Source: a virus. Taken from it: a stretch of 23,858 bases of DNA. The translations under genes and the position numbers were made by a program. Below the pieces are notes generated by a model, which was not told where the DNA came from, made no database searches, and worked only from the letters and a program-made list of their open reading frames with translations. Positions 15,381 through 21,944 of this stretch are shown here, piece by piece. The stretch's first letter is position 1. The number at the start of each line of letters is the position of its first letter. The stretch is taken from positions 1 to 23,858 of the IMG/VR virus record IMGVR_UViG_3300043775_000281, one strand, 5' to 3'.

Positions 15381-15961
15381 AGCGTCATCTCCCAACCTTT
15401 AGGCACGATAGTGTGCGTTCTCAAGAATTCCATAAAATGCTCATTGCGACGTCTACCCATTGGTCGCGTTCTGGGCTTTTCTCTTATTTCTTCATCGCGA
15501 AGTTTCTTAGCTAGAAGTTTAGCGCAATTAGCTTCCAGTAAACTTTTACTAAAATACGCTCTTGAATACCCGTTCTCTATTCGACGAATAAACGGCTCTC
15601 CGCGCATGAGCGCTGACACGCTAGGGTAGCGCAAATCGTTTTCGTCGCAAAAGTCAATCATGGTCATTTCATCTTCGCCTGCTTTAATAACCTTGATGTT
15701 ACTAATGCTTAAGTTGCACGGGTTGCCGTCTAAATACTCTACTGCGTCAGTATGTTCGGGATACCATCCATAAGCTAAAAACACGGCAATCTTCCACGCT
15801 AGAAAGTAGGAGTGCATACCGCTTTTCTTGACGTTAATCGTAGCGTTTTTGTTTTTCCAGTTAAGTGCGGCAGGTGTGTTTGCGTCACCTTTGTAAAAGT
15901 GTCCGGTGTTACTGTTGTATCGTATCGCGCTTCTTATAATCCCTAAATCTTTATCTTTCAT
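15374..15961 (-). CDS. HNH-like protein with altered first histidine
   Basis: A 195-residue basic protein. Residues about 50-92 follow the fold of phage HNH/homing endonucleases: AWKIAVFLAYGWYPE, then V-E-Y-L-D-G-N-x-x-N-L-x-x-x-N-I. In active members the segment before DG normally contains a catalytic His (D-H-I-D/N-G); here it is Tyr76. Asn83 and Asn88 are kept. The C-terminal half has a region that may bind DNA (PSVSALMRG, then a Lys/Arg-rich helix at 146-172). It may be a DNA-binding protein derived from an HNH nuclease, or use another residue. Overlaps the next gene by 7 bases and the previous one by 11. Confidence 0.6.
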   Translation of the reverse strand: MKDKDLGIIRSAIRYNSNTGHFYKGDANTPAALNWKNKNATINVKKSGMHSYFLAWKIAVFLAYGWYPEHTDAVEYLDGNPCNLSISNIKVIKAGEDEMTMIDFCDENDLRYPSVSALMRGEPFIRRIENGYSRAYFSKSLLEANCAKLLAKKLRDEEIREKPRTRPMGRRRNEHFMEFLRTHTIVPKGWEMTLC

Positions 15962-16187
15962 GTCCGCTCACCACATCAAAAAATCGCAATCTGTCATTCA
16001 TCGTTAAGTTGTTTAGCGCTTTGTACAGCTTTCTTGTTTCACCGTTATGCTGACGTACCAAGCGCCGGCATCTAGCACGAAAGCGTTGCTCGTTTAGCTC
16101 GTTAATAAGTCCGAGCGTAAACACCTCGCTTATAAATCTGTCTTTTAAAAAGGGCGACAGCCCTATGAATATCTGTGAAATGTTCAT
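15951..16187 (-). CDS. Small basic protein, unknown
   Basis: A 78-residue protein starting in an ATGA overlap with the 52-residue zinc-ribbon-like gene, which settles the reading frame against a longer overlapping frame at 16102-16293. It is helical and strongly basic in the middle (EQRFRARCRRLVRQH), with NGETRKLYKALNNLTMNDRLRFFD after it. Nucleic-acid binding is possible from charge alone. No family recognised. Confidence 0.6.
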   Translation of the reverse strand: MNISQIFIGLSPFLKDRFISEVFTLGLINELNEQRFRARCRRLVRQHNGETRKLYKALNNLTMNDRLRFFDVVSGHER

Positions 16188-16342
16188 CTTTGATGCCGTA
16201 TATCGTTAAAAATGGGTCTTCGTTCTTTGCACCGGTCACACTCGCGGTAGCCAAGGCTATTATATATGCGCCAATGGTCATGTTTACAGTCAACCGTTGT
16301 TGGTGCAGGCGTCACTGGTGATACGGGTTTTACTAATGACAT
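16184..16342 (-). CDS. Small zinc-ribbon-like protein of 52 residues
   Basis: The gene begins with ATG at 16342, with CAGGAA about 8 bases upstream, and ends as ATGA with the next gene. The N-terminal 18 residues are Pro/Val/Thr-rich. Then come a D-C-K-H-D-H pair and, 15 residues on, E-C-D-R-C: Cys19, His21/His23, Cys35 and Cys38 could hold one zinc ion. The tail is basic (KERRPIFNDIRHQR). Similar one-zinc mini-proteins in phages are often regulators or host-takeover factors, but no specific role can be assigned. Confidence 0.6.
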   Translation of the reverse strand: MSLVKPVSPVTPAPTTVDCKHDHWRIYNSLGYRECDRCKERRPIFNDIRHQR

Positions 16343-16410
16343 AGCCAAATTCCTGTTAAAAATAAAACCCCGATATAAAACATGAGCGCCGCAACGTCAT
16401 CGATTTGCAT
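16333..16410 (-). CDS. 25-residue single-span membrane peptide
   Basis: The ATG at 16410 shares a base with the preceding stop (TAATG), with GGAGGAAGG just upstream as a strong binding site. The product is MQIDDVAALM followed by FYIGVLFLTGIWLCH: a short acidic N-terminus and one hydrophobic span. The end overlaps the zinc-ribbon gene start by 10 bases. Exact fit in the overlap chain supports translation. Function unknown; membrane location is inferred. Confidence 0.55.
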   Translation of the reverse strand: MQIDDVAALMFYIGVLFLTGIWLCH

Positions 16411-16544
16411 TACCCTTCCTCCAGTGCGCGAAGCATTAACTTTAACTGCTCAATTTCTTTAAGTAGTTGAAGTTTAATTTTCTTCAATTCTTTTTTGTTC
16501 TTTTGCGCCATCTCAAGGCGTTTGTAACATTCGTCTTTTGTCAT
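16410..16544 (-). CDS. 44-residue coiled-coil protein
   Basis: Starts in an ATGA overlap with the 67-residue gene and stops in a TAATG overlap with the 25-residue gene. The sequence is nearly all helix, with Leu/Ile at heptad-like spacing and Lys/Glu between them (KRLEMAQKNKKELKKIKLQL, then EIEQLKLMLRALEE). It should form a short coiled-coil dimer. No family recognised. Confidence 0.6.
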   Translation of the reverse strand: MTKDECYKRLEMAQKNKKELKKIKLQLLKEIEQLKLMLRALEEG

Positions 16545-16744
16545 TTTGACACCATATTACCTTGCACATCGCGCGTCATTTCATACACACCGTACAGTTT
16601 ACCGTCGCGAAGAATAAACTCACCAATATTGGTTTTAATGATAGTGTGGCGGTGTTTGTTATCTACGTAGTTAGTCGCTTGCGCTATGATAAAACACGTT
16701 GCAAATATAACTGCGACCACCCAACCTTTGTATTCATCTTTCAT
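16541..16744 (-). CDS. 67-residue protein with N-terminal membrane anchor
   Basis: Residues 8-22 (WVVAVIFATCFIIAQ) form one membrane segment after a short charged start (MKDEYKG). The rest is a small polar, strand-rich domain (IIKTNIGEFILRDGKLYGVY) likely on the outer face. Overlaps both neighbours by four bases. It is the first of two membrane proteins in this part of the operon; superinfection exclusion or host-membrane modification is possible but not shown. Confidence 0.6.
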   Translation of the reverse strand: MKDEYKGWVVAVIFATCFIIAQATNYVDNKHRHTIIKTNIGEFILRDGKLYGVYEMTRDVQGNMVSK

Positions 16745-16941
16745 TTTCCATTCCCTCTAATACCAAGTCTAAGTCTGGCTTTGTCTAAATCTTTAACGCG
16801 CCACAAGAATGAAGGTGCGCCTGCTTCGGATAATCTTATGCTGCCGGCAGGATATACCCCCATCTTAACGATGTGATAGTCCATACTGGTGCGGCTAACT
16901 TTATGCGCCGCACAGTAGGCTTTTAATGTTATCTCCGTCAC
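16741..16941 (-). CDS. Small helix-turn-helix-like DNA-binding protein
   Basis: A 66-residue basic protein. Residues 5-28 (TLKAYCAAHKVSRTSMDYHI) read as a helix-turn-helix of the excisionase/MerR-like kind: a helix, a short turn at KVSR, and a recognition helix. The later VKDLDKARLRL is a further helix. Size and pattern suggest a local transcription regulator or DNA-organising protein. The control region at 17951-18033 would be an obvious target, but this is inference. Overlaps by four bases on both sides. Confidence 0.55.
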   Translation of the reverse strand: MTEITLKAYCAAHKVSRTSMDYHIVKMGVYPAGSIRLSEAGAPSFLWRVKDLDKARLRLGIRGNGK

Positions 16942-17294
16942 TCTACCACTCCAATACCGTGTGACTTTTCTATTTGATATTCCAACTGCTTAACGTAAAC
17001 ATAAATAGAATAAGGCACTTTAAAATGCTCGGGTATCTTTGTTAACTGATTGGCGCAACATATAAAATATGCTGAGGGTTGCATTTCTTCATCACTCAGA
17101 GGCTCACGTTTTAAATCACGCTCTGCCGCTGCATACCCCCGTTGATACATTTCGCGTGCCGTCTGCGGTGGTTGTTTTTCGTTCCATTCAATCAATTTTT
17201 TTATAAAACATTCCTCGTGCGGTTCAGTACATTCACCAATGTCATCATGAAAATTTTGTATTTCTTCTAGTTGTTCTTTTGTTAATAAACTCAT
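16938..17294 (-). CDS. 118-residue early protein sharing an N-terminal module with the DUF3310 protein
   Basis: The first 41 residues (SLLTKEQLEEI ... HEECFIKKLIEWNEKQ) resemble residues 1-35 of the DUF3310 protein in the same operon. The middle part has a helix AREMYQRGYAAAERDLK, and the end has a Tyr-rich helix (PYSIYVYVKQLEYQIEK). No catalytic motif is seen. The shared module could be a common partner-binding segment. Four-base overlaps link it to the genes on both sides. Confidence 0.6.
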   Translation of the reverse strand: MSLLTKEQLEEIQNFHDDIGECTEPHEECFIKKLIEWNEKQPPQTAREMYQRGYAAAERDLKREPLSDEEMQPSAYFICCANQLTKIPEHFKVPYSIYVYVKQLEYQIEKSHGIGVVE

Positions 17295-17539
17295 TGTACT
17301 GTCCCCGTTGCACTATCATTGCAAATTGCGCCAATAATGCGCGTCGGGCGTTTGAATATTTGATATGCGCCTACTGCAAAGGTATATTCTTCCTTTGCGT
17401 TGTTGCACGCTTGCATTGTGTCGTATGGTATTGCAACGCTTGTGTACGCGATTACCTCATGCGTGGTTGTTTTGCCGCGTTTGTCGATACTAATATCAAC
17501 AGTCAAAAACGATAATGTTAGTGCTAGTGTTGCGCTCAT
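17291..17539 (-). CDS. 82-residue probably exported protein
   Basis: The N-terminus (MSATLALTLSFLTVDISI) is a short hydrophobic stretch that could be a weak signal peptide or anchor, though it lacks a basic residue at the start. The rest is a small domain with two Cys (Cys45 and Cys73), consistent with a disulfide if exported. Starts and ends in ATGA overlaps. Unknown family. Confidence 0.55.
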   Translation of the reverse strand: MSATLALTLSFLTVDISIDKRGKTTTHEVIAYTSVAIPYDTMQACNNAKEEYTFAVGAYQIFKRPTRIIGAICNDSATGTVQ

Positions 17540-17682
17540 CTCATCACCTGCTTCATAATTTTGCGTAAACGTGTAATTTCAGTTAGCGCATTGAGGTGCA
17601 AACGCGTCATAACTAAGAAGCAAAACAGCATAATAAGGTATGCCAAATTGCTTTCATCAAGGTATTGTAAAAATTCAATCAT
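17536..17682 (-). CDS. 48-residue single-span membrane protein
   Basis: I set the start at ATG 17682 rather than the longer open frame to 17901, because GGAGAGAG lies just upstream and the longer part only shadows the VRR-NUC gene. Residues 11-26 (SNLAYLIMLFCFLVMT) span the membrane; the C-terminus is a basic helix (LTEITRLRKIMKQVMR). It overlaps the VRR-NUC stop by eight bases and the next gene by four. Confidence 0.65.
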   Translation of the reverse strand: MIEFLQYLDESNLAYLIMLFCFLVMTRLHLNALTEITRLRKIMKQVMR

Positions 17683-17950
17683 TATTCTCTCTCCAGTTGT
17701 TAATATCTTCTTTGCTCCAAAGACAAGCGTACTTTTGATTAAGTTTGCCCATGTCTGATGCAAAGAGTTGTTGCAGTGGTGACAGCTTACCGCCTGCGGT
17801 TTTAAGTTCAATAAACCATGTACTGCCATTAGGTAGGCACACGATTCTATCTGCCACTCCCCGACACGCTGGAGAGGTGAACTTATACGATTTGCCGCCA
17901 AGCTCTTTGACGACTTTTATTAAGTATTTTTCGACGTCTTTTTCTAACAT
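17675..17950 (-). CDS. VRR-NUC domain nuclease
   Basis: A 91-residue, single-domain VRR-NUC protein of the PD-(D/E)xK nuclease superfamily. The catalytic pattern is complete: Glu3 in the first helix, GVADR with Asp34, ELK with Glu48 and Lys50, and Gln60 in LSPLQQ. Phage stand-alone VRR-NUC proteins are thought to cut branched DNA such as Holliday junctions; family members include the FAN1 nuclease domain. It is first in the leftward operon. The ATG lies about where transcription from the predicted promoter would start and has no binding site upstream, suggesting a leaderless message. The next in-frame codons upstream reach a stop within four codons, so the start is firm. Confidence 0.88.
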   Translation of the reverse strand: MLEKDVEKYLIKVVKELGGKSYKFTSPACRGVADRIVCLPNGSTWFIELKTAGGKLSPLQQLFASDMGKLNQKYACLWSKEDINNWRENND

Positions 17951-17956
17951 GGCTAA

Positions 17957-17985
17957 AGTTTATCATTGCAAACTTTTCTTTGCAA
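17957..17985 (-). promoter_or_regulatory. Predicted leftward early promoter
   Basis: On the - strand a -35-like TTGCAA (17985-17980) and a -10-like TAAACT (17962-17957) are separated by 17 bases, with TG one base before the -10 (extended form). The predicted start is at about 17950, the first base of the VRR-NUC ATG. Match to the sigma-70 consensus is 4 of 6 at both boxes, so this is a moderate prediction. Confidence 0.45.
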
Positions 17986-17991
17986 ACTTTT
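17966..17991. repeat. 12-base direct repeat, possible operator
   Basis: TTGCAAACTTTT occurs at 17966-17977 and 17980-17991, a 14-base period. Its TTGCAA core is self-complementary, so each copy can be read on both strands. The right copy covers the leftward -35 and lies just before the rightward -10; the left copy lies between the leftward boxes. A protein bound here could control both operons. Confidence 0.65.
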
Positions 17992-17993
17992 TT

Positions 17994-18002
17994 TGATATA
18001 CT
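17994..18002 (+). promoter_or_regulatory. Predicted rightward early promoter, extended -10
   Basis: TGATATACT is an extended -10 (TG, one base, TATACT with 5 of 6 matches). No good -35 lies 16-18 bases upstream, which is acceptable for an extended -10. The start would be near 18009, about 25 bases before the first gene, leaving its GAGG binding site intact. Confidence 0.45.
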
Positions 18003-18033
18003 GCAATCTCTTTAAACAATTAGAGGATTTAAA

Positions 18034-18210
18034 ATGAGTGGTGAAAACATATTACACAAAGAACGCGTAGAACAATTACATGAGTTTATAAGCGTTGCTA
18101 TAAAATTTGATACTAGAGATGAAGGCGTCAGTAAGTTTATTAAAGGGGTGCAGTTTGCTGTTAATCATATAGAAGACAAAACATCAACCGAGGCAGGAGA
18201 TTTAAAATGA
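18034..18210 (+). CDS. 58-residue first gene of the rightward operon, unknown
   Basis: The ATG at 18034 follows TTAGAGGATTTAAA, a clear binding site that is nearly repeated before the next gene (GCAGGAGATTTAAA). The product is acidic and helical (HKERVEQLHEFISVAIKF, SKFIKGVQFAVNHIED). It ends in a four-base-type overlap with the DUF2800 gene. No known family. As the first early gene it may be a host-takeover or regulatory protein, but this is only position. Confidence 0.65.
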   Translation: MSGENILHKERVEQLHEFISVAIKFDTRDEGVSKFIKGVQFAVNHIEDKTSTEAGDLK

Positions 18211-19325
18211 GCCACTCCAGTATCGCCGGCGGTAGCACCGCCAAACGAGTTATCGCGTGTCCTGCCAGTGTTAAGCTGGTGCAACAAATGCCACCTAAAC
18301 CATCATCATCGTATGCCGATGAAGGGACGCTTTGCCACCTTGCAATGGAAAAGTTACTCACTGAGGATAACTTTAACATTTACAGTTTGTCGTATGCGGG
18401 CATTGATATGACAACTGAGTTGGCAAAGGAAAAGATTGAACCGGCGCTGGCGGCGCTTGATGAAATTGACCCAACTAAGTCAATGGAGTTTACCGTTGAA
18501 GCTAACGTAAGCTACGGTGATTTCTTGCCTGACGTGTTTGGTAGCGTTGACCTTATCGGTAGACTTGGGGACCGCGCTGTTATCCTAGATTGGAAGTTTG
18601 GCAGTGGCGTTAGTGTAGAGGTGGAAGAAAATGAACAGCTCATGTTCTACGCCGCCGCCGCTATGCGCACAAAAGGGTTAGAATGGGTGTTTGATGGCGC
18701 GGCGTCTATTGAGCTTGTGATTGTTCAACCCCCGTCTGTTAAGCGCTGGAAAACTACTGCTAAACGCATTCGTGAGTTTGAAAAAACGCTTAAGAAAGCT
18801 ATCGATTTATCTGAAACACCTGATGCACCCTTAGCCAGTGGCAAACACTGCAAGTGGTGCGCGGCTAAACCAACTTGTCCGTTAATGACAGGTGAGGTAG
18901 ATAGAGCGCTGAAGGCAACGCTTGATAATATTGATGCAGAATCTATTGCAAACTATTTACAACAAGCTGAGATTCTGGAACAATGGATTACCGATTTGAG
19001 AGCATTAGCGTTTCAAATGCTTGAAGCGGGCAAACCAGTCCCTAACTACAAACTTGTTGCAAAGCGTGGGACAAGAAAATGGACTAATGAGGCGCAAGCA
19101 GTCGAATCGCTTTTGGCTCTTGGTCTGACAAATGATGACATCTACGATTCCAAATTGGTTTCACCGGCGCAAGCAGAAAAGAAATTAAAGGCTCTGAAAC
19201 TGCCCATGCCGGATGATGTTGTCGCAGTAGTATCTTCTGGCAGTACGATGGCGCACGAAAGTGACCCCCGTCCAACTGTCTTATTAATCGGGCAACAATT
19301 AACTAATGCCCTCAATAAACTTTAA
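18207..19325 (+). CDS. DUF2800 protein, Cas4/RecB-like iron-sulfur nuclease
   Basis: A 372-residue protein. Nuclease motifs of the PD-(D/E)xK superfamily are visible: EGTLCH (residues 39-44), FGSVD with Asp115, ILDWK with Asp128 and Lys130, and ENEQLMFYAA with Gln144/Tyr148. Cys18 in the N-terminal CPAS plus Cys215, Cys218 and Cys224 (H-C-K-W-C ... T-C-P) match the split four-cysteine iron-sulfur cluster of Cas4 and AddB. Family members in phages lie with a single-strand-binding-like protein and PolA and are thought to process DNA ends in replication or recombination. The last 140 residues are a helical domain specific to DUF2800. Strong binding site AGGAG. Confidence 0.88.
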   Translation: MSHSSIAGGSTAKRVIACPASVKLVQQMPPKPSSSYADEGTLCHLAMEKLLTEDNFNIYSLSYAGIDMTTELAKEKIEPALAALDEIDPTKSMEFTVEANVSYGDFLPDVFGSVDLIGRLGDRAVILDWKFGSGVSVEVEENEQLMFYAAAAMRTKGLEWVFDGAASIELVIVQPPSVKRWKTTAKRIREFEKTLKKAIDLSETPDAPLASGKHCKWCAAKPTCPLMTGEVDRALKATLDNIDAESIANYLQQAEILEQWITDLRALAFQMLEAGKPVPNYKLVAKRGTRKWTNEAQAVESLLALGLTNDDIYDSKLVSPAQAEKKLKALKLPMPDDVVAVVSSGSTMAHESDPRPTVLLIGQQLTNALNKL

Positions 19326-19337
19326 AGGTAAACTAAA

Positions 19338-19985
19338 ATGAACAACGTATCTGTATTTGGCAACGCCAACCTTCCAGCAGTTAACAGCATTTCTAACGCA
19401 TTACGCAACATTCAAACTGACACCAACAGCGCAGGTGGCGTCACTATCCTGAAAATGGATAGAACAGGTCACTGGGTATATGGCGCGTCTGAAACTGAAG
19501 TGGACAACGATAGCGTGTGGGCAGTTAACCCTTTTAGTTTCACGCACGGCTTTATTGCGTGGGGTGAAGGTGAAGTATTAGGTGAGAAAATGGTTAGCGT
19601 GACTGAGCCATTGCCACAAGTTGAGCCTGCGCCTGCCGCTGCTAAACGTGGTTGGGAAACGCAAGTGGGCTTCTCCCTCAAATGTATCGACGGTGAAGAC
19701 AAAGGTGAAGAAGTACGCTACACAGTCACCAGCGTGGGCGGTAAACGCGCCGTGCAAACGTTAGCAGTCAATATCGCTAATCAAGTAGAAACAGACCAAA
19801 CTAAGCCTGTCGCTGTTGTATCTTTGGGCAAAGAACACTATCAACATAAAGCCTACGGGCGTATCTACACACCGATGTTTGACATTGTGGAGTGGATTAG
19901 CCTTGACGGTGAACCTGCTACTGAAGACACACCCCAAGAAGTCATCGAAGATGACGCGCCTGCCACCCGCCGCAGACGCGCATAA
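19338..19985 (+). CDS. Probable single-stranded DNA-binding protein (DUF2815-like position)
   Basis: A 215-residue protein between the nuclease and PolA genes, where phages of this type encode an ssDNA-binding protein. The sequence is strand-rich with many aromatics (GHWVYGASETEV, SVWAVNPFSFTHGFIAWG, YGRIYTPMFDIVEWI), fitting an OB-like fold, and ends in an acidic stretch (EVIEDDAPA) followed by RRRRA. Acidic tails are typical of phage SSBs, though a terminal Arg run is not. I recognise this as a recurrent phage family but the function is inferred from context. A terminator-like hairpin follows 15 bases after the stop. Confidence 0.6.
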   Translation: MNNVSVFGNANLPAVNSISNALRNIQTDTNSAGGVTILKMDRTGHWVYGASETEVDNDSVWAVNPFSFTHGFIAWGEGEVLGEKMVSVTEPLPQVEPAPAAAKRGWETQVGFSLKCIDGEDKGEEVRYTVTSVGGKRAVQTLAVNIANQVETDQTKPVAVVSLGKEHYQHKAYGRIYTPMFDIVEWISLDGEPATEDTPQEVIEDDAPATRRRRA

Positions 19986-19990
19986 CCGAT

Positions 19991-19996
19991 AAGGAG
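19991..19996 (+). promoter_or_regulatory. Ribosome binding site separated from PolA start by a hairpin
   Basis: AAGGAG is the only good Shine-Dalgarno sequence before PolA but ends 28 bases ahead of the ATG at 20025, too far to work in a linear message. Folding of the hairpin at 20000-20017 removes 18 bases and leaves about 10 between them. Confidence 0.5.
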
Positions 19997-19999
19997 AAG

Positions 20000-20024
20000 G
20001 GCGGCTAAAAGGCCGCCTTTTTTT
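20000..20024 (+). terminator. Intrinsic-terminator-like hairpin directly before PolA
   Basis: GGCGGC (20000-20005), loop TAAAAG, GCCGCC (20012-20017), then seven T (20018-20024). The six-pair all-GC stem plus T-run is a textbook intrinsic terminator. The T-run touches the PolA ATG. It may thin transcription into PolA (attenuation), act as a translation element, or both. Confidence 0.75.
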
Positions 20025-21944
20025 ATGTCTATACTTTATATTGATTTTGAAACAAGAAGTGAATGTGACCTGCCTAAGCACGGTGTTTACAATTACGCGC
20101 AAGACCTGACTACTGACGTGCTGTGTATGTGCTACGCTTTTGATAATGAGGACGTGCAAACATGGACGCCTGATATGCCGTTTCCTGACAACGTTCGCAA
20201 CTTCACGGGTCAGATACGGGCGCATAACGCCGCGTTTGAGCGTTTAATATTCTGGTACGTTCTACAGATAGACTTTAAACTTGAACAGTTTTACTGCACC
20301 GCTGTGCAAGCACGAGCTAATTGCCTTCCGGGCAGTCTTGAGGATGTTGGTCGCGCTATCTCTAGTGAGATGCGCAAAGACCATCGTGGCAAGATGCTAG
20401 TCAAGCAGTGCTGTACTCCTCCTTTTAACACCAAATTGCTACCTGAGCTTATTGAGTATTGCCGTCAGGACGTGCGGACTATGCGGGCAGTGTCTACTGC
20501 ACTACGTCAATTGACTGATGACGAGCTTGCAGACTATCACGTCAATGAGCGCATTAACGACGCGGGTGTTCTTGTGGACGTTGACTTGTGTCGCGCCGCG
20601 ATGCGTTACGCCAGTGTCGAGCTTGAGGAAATCCAATCGCGTGTCGTGGAGTTAACGGACGGTGCAATTAAATCTGTTCGCTCGCCTAAGATGCGTGAGT
20701 GGGTGCTTGAGCGTGTTGGCCCTGCCGCGCGTGAGTTGATGTGGAACGGTGAGAAGTATTCTATCGACAAAAGCGTCCGCGCTAATTTAATGCTGATGGA
20801 CGACCCTGAAGAAATCCCTCCGCACGTTGGCGAAGTTATCCAGTGCGCTGATGACTTGTGGGCGTCGTCTGTTGCTAAGTTTAATCGTCTGCTTTACCTT
20901 GCGGACTTTGAAGACCATCGTGTGCGTGGCGCGTTTGTTTTTAACGGTGGCTCGGCTACTGGTCGAGCGTCATCGTATGGTGCGCAGGTGCATAACTTCA
21001 CGCGTAAATGCGCCAAAGAGCCACAGCGAGTGCGTGATGATATGGTCATTGGGCGCAACATTGTTCCGGTGCATGGCAAGCGCGTGACGGACGTTCTGAA
21101 AGGTATGCTTCGCCCTGCGCTGATGCCTGCTAGCGGAAACGTGTTCGTGGTAGCAGATTGGGCGGGTATTGAAGCGCGTGTAACGCCTTGGGCGAGTTTG
21201 CAGCACGGCAGTGAAGACGTGCTTGACGTGTTCCGCACGGGTGAGGACATCTACATTCGCGCGGCGGCGGGTATATTTAACCGTCCGATGGACGCAATAA
21301 CACCTGACCAACGTCAGATAGGTAAGGTGGCGATTCTATCGTGTGGCTATATGGGTGGTGCTGGCGCGTTTGGTGCTATGGGTAAAGCTTATGGCATCTC
21401 ACTGCCTGAAGCAGAGGCTAAACGTACCGTTGACGCGTGGCGTCGCAGTAACACTTGGGCGGTGCAATACTGGGGCGAGCTTGAGCGGGCGTATATGTGC
21501 GCCATGCGCCACAAAGGACGTGAGTTTACCGCTGGGCGCGTGACGTATCTGTTTGATGGCGTGAATTTGTGGTACGCCTTGCCGTCTGGTCGGGTGCTGT
21601 GTTACCCGTCCGCGTACATAGAAGACGGTGGCGTAACTTACGCTAAGGCGGCGTGGAAACCCGCTGCTGATGCAGTCGAATGGCCGCGAGCTAGGCTATG
21701 GGCTGGACTTGCTTGTGAGAACATTACACAGGCAATTGCAAATGATTTACTTCGTGACGCGTTGCGCCGAATCGGGCATACTGTCGTGCTTCATGTTCAC
21801 GATGAAATCGTCTTAGAAGTGCAAAAAGAAGACGCGGAAAGCGCCGCGCAAGACTTGGAAACGGTGATGTGTAGCGCTCCTGCGTGGGCAGAAGGTCTAC
21901 CGTTAGCTGTTGGTGTATCGACATTAGAGAGATATGGAAAATGA
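20025..21944 (+). CDS. Family A DNA polymerase with 3'-5' exonuclease
   Basis: A 639-residue replicative polymerase. Exonuclease motifs: YIDFET (Asp7, Glu9), AHNAAFE (around Asn68) and YCRQDV (Asp149). Polymerase motif A is VVADWAGIEAR (Asp378; usual DxSxIExR), motif B runs from RQIGK (Lys434) to CGYMGG, and motif C is HVHDEIV (His592, Asp593, Glu594). All catalytic residues are present, so it should be active and proofreading. The ATG at 20025 is firm because family members begin just before the first exonuclease strand and no other start is in frame after the upstream stop. Initiation is unusual: the T-run of a terminator-like hairpin touches the ATG. It overlaps the primase-helicase gene by ATGA. 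Confidence 0.95.
   Translation: MSILYIDFETRSECDLPKHGVYNYAQDLTTDVLCMCYAFDNEDVQTWTPDMPFPDNVRNFTGQIRAHNAAFERLIFWYVLQIDFKLEQFYCTAVQARANCLPGSLEDVGRAISSEMRKDHRGKMLVKQCCTPPFNTKLLPELIEYCRQDVRTMRAVSTALRQLTDDELADYHVNERINDAGVLVDVDLCRAAMRYASVELEEIQSRVVELTDGAIKSVRSPKMREWVLERVGPAARELMWNGEKYSIDKSVRANLMLMDDPEEIPPHVGEVIQCADDLWASSVAKFNRLLYLADFEDHRVRGAFVFNGGSATGRASSYGAQVHNFTRKCAKEPQRVRDDMVIGRNIVPVHGKRVTDVLKGMLRPALMPASGNVFVVADWAGIEARVTPWASLQHGSEDVLDVFRTGEDIYIRAAAGIFNRPMDAITPDQRQIGKVAILSCGYMGGAGAFGAMGKAYGISLPEAEAKRTVDAWRRSNTWAVQYWGELERAYMCAMRHKGREFTAGRVTYLFDGVNLWYALPSGRVLCYPSAYIEDGGVTYAKAAWKPAADAVEWPRARLWAGLACENITQAIANDLLRDALRRIGHTVVLHVHDEIVLEVQKEDAESAAQDLETVMCSAPAWAEGLPLAVGVSTLERYGK

Noticed and set aside
16102-16293. 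63-residue - strand open frame
   Set aside because: It conflicts with two frames linked by an ATGA overlap (16184-16342 and 15951-16187) that have better binding sites and protein patterns.
17536-17901. 121-residue version of the membrane protein
   Set aside because: The extra 73 residues lie over the VRR-NUC gene in another frame; the start at 17682 has a strong binding site.
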